Below, piece after piece: positions 10,096 to 20,400 of a stretch of 54,372 nt of DNA. The stretch is from contig MGVC01000029.1 of the NCBI GenBank assembly GCA_001800285.1, forward strand, positions 1 through 54,372, in the 5' to 3' direction. The DNA comes from Elusimicrobia bacterium RIFOXYA2_FULL_39_19. Its GTDB lineage: Bacteria > Elusimicrobiota > Endomicrobiia > CG1-02-37-114 > XYA2-FULL-39-19. Numbering within the stretch: the stretch's first letter is position 1; each line of letters begins with the position of its first letter. A model generated the notes under the pieces. That model had not been told where the DNA came from and ran no database searches. It was given only the letters and a program-made list of their open reading frames with translations. The position numbers and the translations under genes are program-made.

Positions 10096-10104
10096 GCCAC
10101 TTTC

Positions 10105-11286
10105 TTATTTTTTCTGCATTGAGATTTTTATAAACAAATCCCTGGCGCGCTTATTGGTAGAATCTATTTTTAATACTTCCTGCAATACTTCCAGCGATTC
10201 TTTCATCTTGCCTCTGGTGTAATACAATTCTGCTTTTTTACATAACTTATCTATTTTTTCCGAATTATCTTCTACTTTCTTTGTTTCTGTTTTTATTTCT
10301 GTCTGTTTTACTTCTTCTTTTTTTGCCTTAACCTTTTTAACTTTTTTAACATTGGATTTTTCTTTTTCAACAATTCCCAGCATATAATTTAAACTCACCC
10401 TGTGAGTTATCCCCAAGTCCCCGTAACCGGCATAGGCATAATCTATACCAACATTATTTTTGAAAATCCCGAACCCGGCCCTTACACCCATATCTATGTC
10501 TGTTCCGGTTTTGTATCCTGCCCTTAAATTTATCATTTCATTTAATTTGTATTCTACGCCTGCATTAATGTATCCGGCATTGTCATTGGGGACATTATAA
10601 TCCACGCAAACCATTGTTTTTTCATTTGTTTTATACCCTATACCTACTTTTATGTTCTGCGGCAGGGGGTCAACTTCATTAATATATTTAACTCCTGAAC
10701 CAAGATTTTGAATATTTACCCCTAATGACATTTTGTTATTAGAAAACGCTTTTTTGCTCAGCAACCCCAGGTCAACAACGGGAACCGATATGCTTTTATC
10801 GGCCAGCGTTTCCTGAACCATTTTTATGGTTATGCCGCCGGAAAGGTTTTTACTGCCTTTCATTAATTCGCCTTTCGCATACGTAACCCCTATTGCCATA
10901 GCTCCGGCACTGGTTGAACCGTTAAGGGTACCGCTTATATCATATTTATTTATAGCACCGCTGGTTAATGAATTAATACTAACCCCTATAACACCCTTAT
11001 TATCTTTTAACGGTCCTGCATATGCCAGGTACTGAGAATTTATTCCTTCCAGCCAGCTTAAATACGCTGCAGTCATTTCACGGTTTTTTAATTGAGCCAA
11101 TCCCGCAGGGTTCCAGTAAATAGAATTTATATCATCGCTCAAGCCCGCAAAAGCGCCGCCCATGCCTACGGGCCGGGCACCCACGCCGATTTTTAAAAAA
11201 TTAAAACCGGTAGTTCCGGCAGAAAATAAATTGCCAGCTGTAATTAAACAAACTAAAATAGAGATTTTAAATATATTTTTTATCAT
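10105..11286 (-). CDS. PorV/PorQ-family (UPF0164) outer-membrane protein with C-terminal TPR
   Basis: This 393-residue protein has a signal peptide (1-22) followed by the family start GTTGFNFLKIGVGARPVGMGGAFAGLSDDINSIYWNPAGL. Amphipathic strands follow to about residue 300, ending GIDYAYAGYGDLGITHRVSLNYML. PorV-like proteins are outer-membrane barrels; in Bacteroidetes, PorV/LptO escorts type IX secretion substrates. A Lys-rich linker (about 300-335) and a single TPR-like hairpin (about 343-393, AELYYTRGKMKESLEVLQEVLKIDS) are unusual additions that the paralog at 28404-29357 lacks. It lies between giant secreted proteins with FlgD-like C-termini, fitting a role in their surface display, though that link is inference. 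Its Shine-Dalgarno is GGTGAGG. Confidence 0.85.
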   Translation of the reverse strand: MIKNIFKISILVCLITAGNLFSAGTTGFNFLKIGVGARPVGMGGAFAGLSDDINSIYWNPAGLAQLKNREMTAAYLSWLEGINSQYLAYAGPLKDNKGVIGVSINSLTSGAINKYDISGTLNGSTSAGAMAIGVTYAKGELMKGSKNLSGGITIKMVQETLADKSISVPVVDLGLLSKKAFSNNKMSLGVNIQNLGSGVKYINEVDPLPQNIKVGIGYKTNEKTMVCVDYNVPNDNAGYINAGVEYKLNEMINLRAGYKTGTDIDMGVRAGFGIFKNNVGIDYAYAGYGDLGITHRVSLNYMLGIVEKEKSNVKKVKKVKAKKEEVKQTEIKTETKKVEDNSEKIDKLCKKAELYYTRGKMKESLEVLQEVLKIDSTNKRARDLFIKISMQKK

Positions 11287-11334
11287 TACACCCTCACCTT
11301 CATCCTATCCCTTTTAGAGAGAGGAGGCATAAAC

Positions 11335-14300
11335 TTATTTTATTACAATAAACTTTCCGGTTTTCTTGTCAGACGCATCGTCCTGGCGGTAAATGTAATA
11401 AATATATACTCCGCTGGCGAGCATTTTATTTTCTTTTGTTTTCACATCCCATTCATAAATGCCATCGCCATTATCTTCCAGCAGTTCTGTTACCAGTTCT
11501 CCGCTTATGGTATAAATTTTTATTTTGGCAGCTGCGGTTAAATTTTTAAAAGAAATTATTGTATGGCCCAGCCCGGGTTCAAAAGGAACCGGGTAAGCAA
11601 AAGCCTCTTTCAGGTCACTGCTTGCAGTTGTACCCTTGCCGGATATTAAGCTGAACACGCTGAAATGGGCAACTTTTGAACGGGCTGTATTTAATGCAGT
11701 ATCAACATCTGTTACAGCTAAAGCATCCCAGGCCTTATCAGATTCATTAAGCCAATAAATCTTTAGGGTGCTTTCACTGGCCGGCGGTGATACATTATCT
11801 ACAAAACCGTCATTATCAACGTCATCATAGTTAATTGTTATATAAACATCCGCCCCAAAACCACCGGCTAATCTTTCACCTGAAGTATTGTAGATATTTA
11901 ATTCATATACTAACCCGGTTAAAATTTCAGAGCTATCAATACTGCCGTTTGCTGTTGTTATATCCGACGGAGTAATTTTATCGGGTGAATTAACCGGGTC
12001 GGTGCCTATTTTAACATAAAAGTTTACCGGCAGGGCTCCTGACGGTATTTCAGCTTTTATTTTACCATCACCGGAAATATACGTATTGCTCTGCTGATAA
12101 TCCGATATGGTTACAAAAGTAAAACTGTAAGACAGGGCCAATGCATTGCCTGAAACATCTTTCACTATAGTAGATATATCCACTTGATATTTGTAATTGT
12201 ATCCTGCATTAACTGATGGAGTAAAGGAAAGTTCATGGGTGTTTGCATCATAGCTGGCAGTGCCGGATAGGGCTGTATCAATTGTCTGGCCAAGGCTGTT
12301 TTGAATTGCTTTAACGCTTATGCACGACAGTGCGGATGCCTCGTCTACATTTTCATTGAACATCACTTTTACCACCAGGCCTGCAACATTAACACCGGAT
12401 AATAAATTTGTAGGTGTGATAGATGAAATAACCGGCGGTATAAATTCAGGCATTATGTGGGTTCTGGTTGAAATTGTAATACCGGCAATTGTTGCTGCTG
12501 CTTCCTCATTATAGGCCATTACCTTATAATAGTAAGTTGAATTTGCAGAAAGCGTAGCATCTGTGTATGAAGTGTCAGTGTAATTTGAGCCATAATTCGT
12601 TAGTGCGTTGGTGCTTGCAAAGTTATCAGTTGAACGCAATATGCCCCAGCGGGTATAGGCCGGGTTATTGTTTGCATTCCAGGTTATGGTTACACTTGTA
12701 ATGAATACTCCGCTGAAAGTTGTTGATGACGGCTTGTTTGCATAAGTATATTTTGACGCCGTTACAGAATTGCTGGACCCAAGAACATTCTGCGCCTGGA
12801 CATATATCTGATAGCTTGTGTTAGGTATTAACCCCTGCTGGGTCCAGGTAGTTATATTCTCTCCAACTGAACCTACCTGTACATTCGGTGAACTGGTGGT
12901 TGTATAAACCTTAAACCCGTCTTCACGCGCTAATCCTGATGAATTATCTGTCCAACTCCAGGTTATACTGGAGGCTCCCGCTGCCGTACCGCTTATCCCG
13001 GCAGGAGCTGAAGGAATATCTGTTACTGTCGGCCTAAACGTAATTACTGAACCTGCATTTGCACACAATGTCACTAAAGTTTCTTCATTTATGGCTTGTA
13101 CTTTATACCAGTACGTACTCCCGATACTTAAAGTTGTATCTATGTACGATGTATCAGTGTAATTCGATGTAAAATTCGTAAGTGTTGTTGTAGATACAAA
13201 ATTATCCGCTGATCTCAAAATTCCCCAGCGGGTATAAGACGGGTTGCTGTTTGCAGTCCAGCTGATTGTTACACTTGAATAGCCTATACCTGCATAAACT
13301 GCACTTAACGGTATATTTGCAAATGTATACCTGGCTGCTGATGAAGATGCACTGGAGCCCGTAACATTATAGGCTTCTACATATACCGTTGCTGATGTAT
13401 TTGCCGTAAGAGCTGCCTGCCGCCAGAACGTTGTGTTGGCTGAAACTGAATTAAGAATATTATTATCAGACTGCCTTCTTATACGGTATCCTTCTTCATT
13501 TGAAATATCTGTCCAGCCCCATTCTACTATGTTGGTTGAAATTGCTGTACCTGTAAATGAAGCGGGAGCAACGGGTGCCGCTGGTTTGGTTTTTGTAGAA
13601 ATTGTAATATCAAACAAGGTAGCTATGCCTTCTTCATTAAATGCCTGTACCTTATAATAATAGGTCGTCAGCGTTAAACAGTTAGTGTCCGGATAAGATG
13701 TGCTTGTATAATTTGATGCGAAATTCGTTATTGTATTGGTGCTTACAAAATTATCTGTTGAACGCAATATACCCCAGCGGGTATACGTTGGGTTGCTGTT
13801 TGCATTCCAGCTGATTGTTATGCTTGTTATAAATACACTGTCAAATACAGTCGTTGCCGGCGGTTTTGCGTGAGTGTATTTATAGGAAACTCCTGAACTG
13901 CTTGAACCGGCTGTATTATAAGCCTGAACATATATCTGATAACTTGTATTAGAATTTAAATTTGTCTGGTTCCAGGTAGTTATATTTTGTCCCACTGTTG
14001 CTATCTGCACATTCGGTGAACTGGTAGCTGTAAATATTCTGAACTCCTGTTCCTGGTACACTCCTGATGAGTTATCGCTCCAGTTCCAGGTTATACTGGA
14101 TACTCCAAGTACTGTTGGCGTTACGGCTGACGGCGCAAAAGGAGCGTCTGTTGCATTCTTTGTTACTGTTGAACCGCTAATATTTGAAATTACATCATTG
14201 CCATACCAGCTACGTGCAATAATTCTGCCGTAATAGGTGGCATTTACAGTCAGGCTTTCCAAGGTTACCGATTGTGCGTTGCGCGCTGCTGCATTAAAGC

Positions 14301-17300
14301 TGACAGTGGTAAAATTATTTGCTGTTGATACCTGCACAATATAAATGGTATCTTCCGGATTTGCAGGTGTTTCCGTTTTTGTCCAGGTAATTGTCATTGA
14401 ACTGTAATAAACACTTCCAAAACCTGCCCCGCCTGGCGTGCTGCACTTTGTTGCGGTGGATGTTATGTTTGCATAATTAACTGCAACTACTTCATCCCAG
14501 TTTTTTGAAAGTATAACTATCTGATGCGAAGTATTCGGTGTTAGAGATTGCCCTACCCAGGTATTTGTGCCTGAGGCCCAGTTATCCGTACTCTTCCAGA
14601 CTGCGCTGGCTCCCAGCGCGCCTGCGTTGTCCTGAACATACTGCCCCTGGGTTGTTATATTTTCTGCTCGGCTGGAAATTTTTATTGCATATTTTGTCGG
14701 GTACGGGTTGGTGCCGGTATTTATTGAAATACTTATGCTTGAGGCATACACTTCCAGCAATGACGGCGCGGAAGGCACAGCGCTTAAGGTTGAAGAAGAA
14801 CCGCTGATGTTTGTAACCTGATTTATTCCCTGCCAGCCCTGAACTACTATTCTGCCGTAATAAGTGGTGTTTATGCTTAATCCGCTGATTACTGCTGACT
14901 GTAAACTGCGCGCCGTAACAGAGGTATAGGCTGTTATAAATCCGCTTGTTGACGAAACCTGTACAATATATATTGTATTCTCAGGATTTTGGGGTACTTC
15001 TGTTTTTTCCCAGGTAATTGTTGCAGAAGTATAATATACCGCACCAAAAGTTACATTAGCGGGCTGATTGCATAATGTTACTGTAGTAACTAAATTTGAA
15101 TAGTTTACTGAAATAATTTCACTGTGATTTTTTGCAAGAATTGCTATCTGATGAGTTGTATTAGGCGCTAAAGAAGCATCTCCTATCCAGACATTTCCGC
15201 TTGAGACCCAATTATCCGTACTCTTCCAGACTGCGCTGGCTCCCAGAGTTCCCGTGTTATCTTGAACGTATTGGCCGGCAGTTGAAATATTTTGATTATT
15301 GCTTGCTACCTTAATAGCGTACAAAGTCGGGTAGGGGTTAGTGACGGGATTTATTGAAACACTTATGCTTGACAGGTAAACTGTTAATAGTGCTGGTGTT
15401 GAAGGAATATCACACCGGGTTGCTGTTGCTACTGTATTTGAATATCCGGATTCAAGGGCAACAGGCCCCTGATCAACTACAGTAATTTTATACATATACG
15501 TTGTATTTGGCTTTAACCCATAATCTATACAGGAAGTATAAACAACGCTTGTTGAACCCATTAATTTGTAGTCTGTTCCATTGGGCCAGGTCCAGCTGTC
15601 ACAGTATATCTTATACACATCCAGGTCAGACCCGCTGACTGCGCTCCAGGATAAATTTGCCTGTACACTGCTTACACTTACCATCAGAAGGTTTGTCGGC
15701 GCTGAAGGAAATGCGTCATAGGACGGGCCGTAAGCGGCAAGATTAATAGTACTGACATCTTTACTTGATACCCAGATTGACCAATTTGCATCATCATCCC
15801 TGGTTTTTATGGCAAAGTAATAGGACGCTCCCGGAGTAAGGCCAGTTATTACAAAAGTATGTTCTGTGCCAGGAACAGTAGCTGTGGCAATATTTATCTG
15901 CATTACTGCATGGGAAGACGGAGGGCTGTCAAATTCACTGCCCGTTATTACATTTACTGACGACCATTTTATTAAATAGAATCCGCTGTTAAGGTTATAA
16001 GTTGTGCCATCATCTCCCGGAGCCGTCCAGACAAGTTTTACTTCACCATCATTAACACCTGAAAGAGCTGTTAAATTTGAGATGGCTGCCGGAGGAAAAA
16101 CATCTGTAGGTTCATATTCATCTGCTCCCACATCCCAGGCAGAACCAAAAGGGCGTGAATGACCATCAATATCTGTAGTAAATTGTAAATCTGCATCTAA
16201 GGAAAGATTGGCACCGGCATCTTTTGCAAAAGTGTCCCCTCCGGTTAAGTGAAAATTAAAAGAAGAAACAAAAATTGCTGTCCCGGTAATGGGGTTGGTT
16301 CCCGGTGCATCGCCGGTTAAATCGGAAGCATTGTTGTCGCTGCTGGCATCAAACCCGCTGGTATAACCGTCGGTACATCTTTGCACGAGATTATTTTTAA
16401 GGACAACATCTCCATTAATCCTTGAAATACCTGTCTGACAATTATAAATTGTGTTATTGTATTCGTATATGGTTCTATTTACGCCTCCCACAGGTAAAGC
16501 AATGGTAGAATTTGAGCTATAGTTATTGGAGAAATCATAAAATATGTTGTTCCAGATTTGAACAACACTTCCGACAGCGTGGCTGCCTGAATGATAAATT
16601 CCACGAACACCTGTATAGTTATACCCTCCCTCTTTACCTTTAAAAATACAATTTGTTAACCTTATATCCTGAGCACCATCTGCCGCATTACCGCTTAATG
16701 TAATAGCAGTGGCATTAGCCGCATCATAGTTATGATAAAACTGCAAACCCTCTATCCTGACATTTGCTTCAGTGCTTTGTATACAATAATTGTTTACAGG
16801 ACTCATCCTGAACACATTATCATTCCATACACCGTTGTGCCTGTCGGAAGCCGGTGTGCGGACAACTATATAATTACTTGCGCTGGTTCCCCACCCATTT
16901 AAATACAATGGTGATGTATCTTCCATCGGATAGCATTCTGCTACAGCAATGGCGGAATCGCCTGCATCGGATAAAATTACATAATTTACATTCTGGGTCC
17001 TATAAACCTGTTCACCGCTTTGAAAGGTCCCGACAATATTATTTATTAGTATCTGGCTGGCAGTTACATGCAATGCTGTTCCTGTGGCTCCTGAAGTTAC
17101 TCCTGTAACTGCCTGTCCATCAAGTATTGAACCCGTAATTCCGCCATGTGAAAATACCATAGTAGTACTTACATTAAGCTCACAATCAACATAAGACTCC
17201 CACGTTAACAAATTGGTATAATCCCCCCCGGCAGGTTTTATAGTGCAGATAAATTCAGTTGCCGCCTGTATGGGCTGGATTGAAAAAAACAAAGACATCA

Positions 17301-17343
17301 AAAAAATGGTAGAAATTATTATTTTTCTAAAATTCCTGATCAC
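11335..17343 (-). CDS. Giant secreted protein: beta-helix module, about 12 FN3 domains, Ig-like and FlgD-like C-terminus
   Basis: This 2002-residue protein starts at GTG (17343), supported by GGAGG six bases upstream. After the signal peptide (1 to ~27) comes a right-handed beta-helix module (about 29-411), from EFICTIKPAGGDY to DIDGHSRPFG..WDVGADE. About twelve FN3-type domains follow to about 1630, several as alternating near-duplicates (ASAVWKSTDNW; YTRWGILRSTDNF). Then come an Ig-like domain (about 1634-1750, VKVMFNENVDEAS), a ZU5-like segment (from about 1758) and a FlgD-like module (about 1914-2002, YPVPFEPGLGHTIISF to SGVYIYYIY). It is probably an extended surface stalk with a polysaccharide-binding or lyase-type head; no catalytic residues can be named. 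It lies in the array between the GH123-like gene and the PorV-like gene. Confidence 0.85.
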   Translation of the reverse strand: MIRNFRKIIISTIFLMSLFFSIQPIQAATEFICTIKPAGGDYTNLLTWESYVDCELNVSTTMVFSHGGITGSILDGQAVTGVTSGATGTALHVTASQILINNIVGTFQSGEQVYRTQNVNYVILSDAGDSAIAVAECYPMEDTSPLYLNGWGTSASNYIVVRTPASDRHNGVWNDNVFRMSPVNNYCIQSTEANVRIEGLQFYHNYDAANATAITLSGNAADGAQDIRLTNCIFKGKEGGYNYTGVRGIYHSGSHAVGSVVQIWNNIFYDFSNNYSSNSTIALPVGGVNRTIYEYNNTIYNCQTGISRINGDVVLKNNLVQRCTDGYTSGFDASSDNNASDLTGDAPGTNPITGTAIFVSSFNFHLTGGDTFAKDAGANLSLDADLQFTTDIDGHSRPFGSAWDVGADEYEPTDVFPPAAISNLTALSGVNDGEVKLVWTAPGDDGTTYNLNSGFYLIKWSSVNVITGSEFDSPPSSHAVMQINIATATVPGTEHTFVITGLTPGASYYFAIKTRDDDANWSIWVSSKDVSTINLAAYGPSYDAFPSAPTNLLMVSVSSVQANLSWSAVSGSDLDVYKIYCDSWTWPNGTDYKLMGSTSVVYTSCIDYGLKPNTTYMYKITVVDQGPVALESGYSNTVATATRCDIPSTPALLTVYLSSISVSINPVTNPYPTLYAIKVASNNQNISTAGQYVQDNTGTLGASAVWKSTDNWVSSGNVWIGDASLAPNTTHQIAILAKNHSEIISVNYSNLVTTVTLCNQPANVTFGAVYYTSATITWEKTEVPQNPENTIYIVQVSSTSGFITAYTSVTARSLQSAVISGLSINTTYYGRIVVQGWQGINQVTNISGSSSTLSAVPSAPSLLEVYASSISISINTGTNPYPTKYAIKISSRAENITTQGQYVQDNAGALGASAVWKSTDNWASGTNTWVGQSLTPNTSHQIVILSKNWDEVVAVNYANITSTATKCSTPGGAGFGSVYYSSMTITWTKTETPANPEDTIYIVQVSTANNFTTVSFNAAARNAQSVTLESLTVNATYYGRIIARSWYGNDVISNISGSTVTKNATDAPFAPSAVTPTVLGVSSITWNWSDNSSGVYQEQEFRIFTATSSPNVQIATVGQNITTWNQTNLNSNTSYQIYVQAYNTAGSSSSGVSYKYTHAKPPATTVFDSVFITSITISWNANSNPTYTRWGILRSTDNFVSTNTITNFASNYTSTSYPDTNCLTLTTYYYKVQAFNEEGIATLFDITISTKTKPAAPVAPASFTGTAISTNIVEWGWTDISNEEGYRIRRQSDNNILNSVSANTTFWRQAALTANTSATVYVEAYNVTGSSASSSAARYTFANIPLSAVYAGIGYSSVTISWTANSNPSYTRWGILRSADNFVSTTTLTNFTSNYTDTSYIDTTLSIGSTYWYKVQAINEETLVTLCANAGSVITFRPTVTDIPSAPAGISGTAAGASSITWSWTDNSSGLAREDGFKVYTTTSSPNVQVGSVGENITTWTQQGLIPNTSYQIYVQAQNVLGSSNSVTASKYTYANKPSSTTFSGVFITSVTITWNANNNPAYTRWGILRSTDNFASTNALTNYGSNYTDTSYTDATLSANSTYYYKVMAYNEEAAATIAGITISTRTHIMPEFIPPVISSITPTNLLSGVNVAGLVVKVMFNENVDEASALSCISVKAIQNSLGQTIDTALSGTASYDANTHELSFTPSVNAGYNYKYQVDISTIVKDVSGNALALSYSFTFVTISDYQQSNTYISGDGKIKAEIPSGALPVNFYVKIGTDPVNSPDKITPSDITTANGSIDSSEILTGLVYELNIYNTSGERLAGGFGADVYITINYDDVDNDGFVDNVSPPASESTLKIYWLNESDKAWDALAVTDVDTALNTARSKVAHFSVFSLISGKGTTASSDLKEAFAYPVPFEPGLGHTIISFKNLTAAAKIKIYTISGELVTELLEDNGDGIYEWDVKTKENKMLASGVYIYYIYRQDDASDKKTGKFIVIK

Positions 17344-17356
17344 GAACTGCCTCCAA

Positions 17357-17435
17357 TTATTAACTCCCCTCTATTCTTTTTCAGGAACTCCCCTTTTATT
17401 CCCCTCTTTAGCAAAGAGGGGCCAGGGGCGTTGAC
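17357..17435. repeat. Intergenic palindromic repeat, copy 2
   Basis: This repeat starts TTATTAACTCCCC and contains the hairpin CCCCTCTTTA-GC-AAAGAGGGG and a second AACTCCCC block. It ends TTGAC. The start, hairpin and end match the copy at 4312-4411. It sits immediately upstream of the GGAGG and GTG start of the 2002-residue gene. Confidence 0.65.
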
Positions 17436-17447
17436 CATAGTGGGGGT

Positions 17448-20400
17448 TCACCTTATTACCCCGATTTTCCCCGTTAATTTTTCGCCGTTTGAATTTGTTA
17501 TCCTGTAAATATAAGTTCCGCTGGCAACCCTGTTGCCTGATTTATCTTTTACATTCCATTCATATTTTCCATTATTGTCTGTTTCATTTAAAGTAACAAT
17601 ATGTTCACCTGACATTGTATATATTTTTATGGTTGAATTGTTTGTTAAACCGTCAAAGATTATTCCTGTAGACCAGTCACCGGTCCCTGCTTTTGCATCA
17701 TTTGGTTTAAACGGATTCGGATAAACTCTTACGCTGGTAAGGTTATCTGATGACAAAACTGTGCCGAGTATCCTGAAAATACTGAAGTGAGGCACTGATA
17801 CCGAAACAGTGTTGTTTACCTTATCTAAATCCTGGTGAGCGCTTACAAGGTCCCATTCATTGGTTATTTCATTTAATGTATATATTCTTAAACTATCTTC
17901 CGTTTCTCCTGTTATATTGGCAGGATATGGAATAACTATTGTAACTTCTGACAATAAACTGAGTTTTGCCTTAAACTCCGTACATGTACTTGATAAACTA
18001 TTTACGGTAGTGCTTATTATTTTTGAACTTACTGACGCTTTAGAATTTGCCTGGCTGACCTGGCTCAAAGTAGCTTCACTAAGCACACTGCTGGTTCCTT
18101 CTACTGTAAGTATATCAATAAAAACACCTTTATTTGTACCGGGAGGTACTAAAACTTTAATTGAAGTATTAAAACCGGCAGCAATTTCATAATTTTCTAT
18201 ACCGTTAACCAGTTCACCGATCCTGTTATTTATAGCTCTTACGGGCCCGGTGCAGCCTGTTTCTGAACTGACATTCCCAAAACTATCCACTGCCAGTACA
18301 CCAAAATAATAGGGCTGGCTGTTTACCGCCAGGCCTGTTACCGTGCAGGAAGATGCATCCCTGTTATTTACCGGTGACCCGCTAAAATAGGTAGCTCCGT
18401 TTATACTGCTGAAAGGTTCAGACCCGAAATATACTTTATATCCGGCCAAATCTGCGTCTGTGCTGACAGCCCAGCTTACTACTACCTTACCGCCGGTATC
18501 TGCGGGATTATCTGCAGATTTTAAGGCTTGTACTTTTTCCAGCGGTGTTATGGTACCGTTATATACAAAACTAATTTGGCTGTCTGAAATTATTGTATTA
18601 GGGCTTGTGGCCCGGTCCCTTACACTATTTACAGTTATTGTGTAGGTAGTACCTAACGATAAATCATTAGTAGTCAATATAACAGTTTCAAGGTCAACAT
18701 CTAATACAGCTGACGTAGCTGTTATTGAGTTATCTAAACTATAGCAAGAAACTGTTTCAGCAGATACTTCTTCTACCGGTTCATTGAAAGTTATCCTGAC
18801 TGCATTTTTATTTGAAGCAGAAGCTGATTCTATTTCCGGCGGTGTTGTGTCTCCGCCGACAGATAAAGTAGAGAAACTTCCCTGTAATCCGGCTGTGCTT
18901 TGATTGCCGGAATCATCTACTGCATAAATTGTATAGTTATAGGTAGTATTTGTGCTAAGCCCTGCATCAGGCATGGTTGTACCGCTGGGTGTTCCTATCA
19001 ATGTTGATTCCCTATATACACGGTAATAAGCTGCATAATCGCCGTCAACAGCCTGCCCGCTGGCAGTCCAGCTAAGGGTGATACTGGTTTCGGTTTGTCC
19101 TGTGCTAATAAGAGACGTAGGCGGGTTTGGTGCAGTGACATCTGCCGTTATTGAAGTATAAAAATTTCCACTGGCGCTGGCTGCGCTTTGGTTGCCCGCA
19201 TCATCTACTGCATAGACTGTATAACTATATGTTGTGCCTGCGCTTAATCCTGTGTTTGTATAAGCTGTCCCGCCTGCCGTACTTATATAAACTGAATTTC
19301 TATATATTCTATAACCACTGGCATAATCTCCGTCGCCGGCCTGGGTGCTGGCGGTCCAGCTTAAACGTATGCTTGAAGTTGTACGGGCCATACAAACAAG
19401 ATTTGAAGGAGCATTCGGAGGAGTTGAATCTCCCGGAGTTCCCACTATTGTTTGAAGCGCCAATATAGACAATGCAATATTTTCTCTATATAAATCTAAA
19501 TTATCAAATTCTGAACCACTGTAAGCCCTGCTTAACACACCCTCACAGATTGCTTCTGTTGGATAGGTAAGCATACTGCTTTTAATACTTGCAAGAAGAG
19601 CAACAGCTGCAGTAACATCACTATTTGAACTATACCCCATTGCAACAGCGCTGCTTATCAGCGTTTCTAATTTATATGCATACCTGTAATCATCTATGCC
19701 TTCACGGGCCCATTCATACCAGGTAGTAGGAACCGGGTTATCGTCTTCCGAAGGAAGCACCACTCCGTACTCTCCCCAGTCAGAACCTGTCATGTACTCA
19801 AAAGGAAAATACGGTGTTACCCAGAAATGATAGTTCCACTGCCAGGCGCCGACAGCTGAAGTAGACCAGTTCCAGAAACCCCATTCATATCTGTTGACAT
19901 TTTTTCCCATATTATAAAACCATAAAGGTTTATTGTCAGTTTGCGCATGAGCGACTACTCCGCTTCCAAGTGAGCTTGGTAAAACCTGAACAATGCTCAT
20001 ATAATCAACCATGGGAATGTAATTTACCCCTCCATCAGAATCTCTTAACATTGTAATTGTAGTTCTTACATTAGAAACTGAATTGACTAAATTAAGGTAT
20101 TGTATAGTATCTGCATAATTTGCCTGGCAATCACTGGTAGGGCTTTGACGCGGTTCATCAACCACCCAGAATACTAAAGGGATATTATTTGTATTAGCCC
20201 AGTCTCTGAGAGAAGTAACAATATTTTTAAATGTTGTGTTAAATGAGGTACTGAATTCTGTGTAACCGTTGCTTATAAGCCTGCTGGCTATAGTTTTAGC
20301 AAATATCAGGTTTGGGTGCGCAGGGTCCAGGCCGAAATTTTTGCTTGCCATAACTTCAGCATAAATATTAAGAATGGTATAATCAACACTGGTTCCGGAT

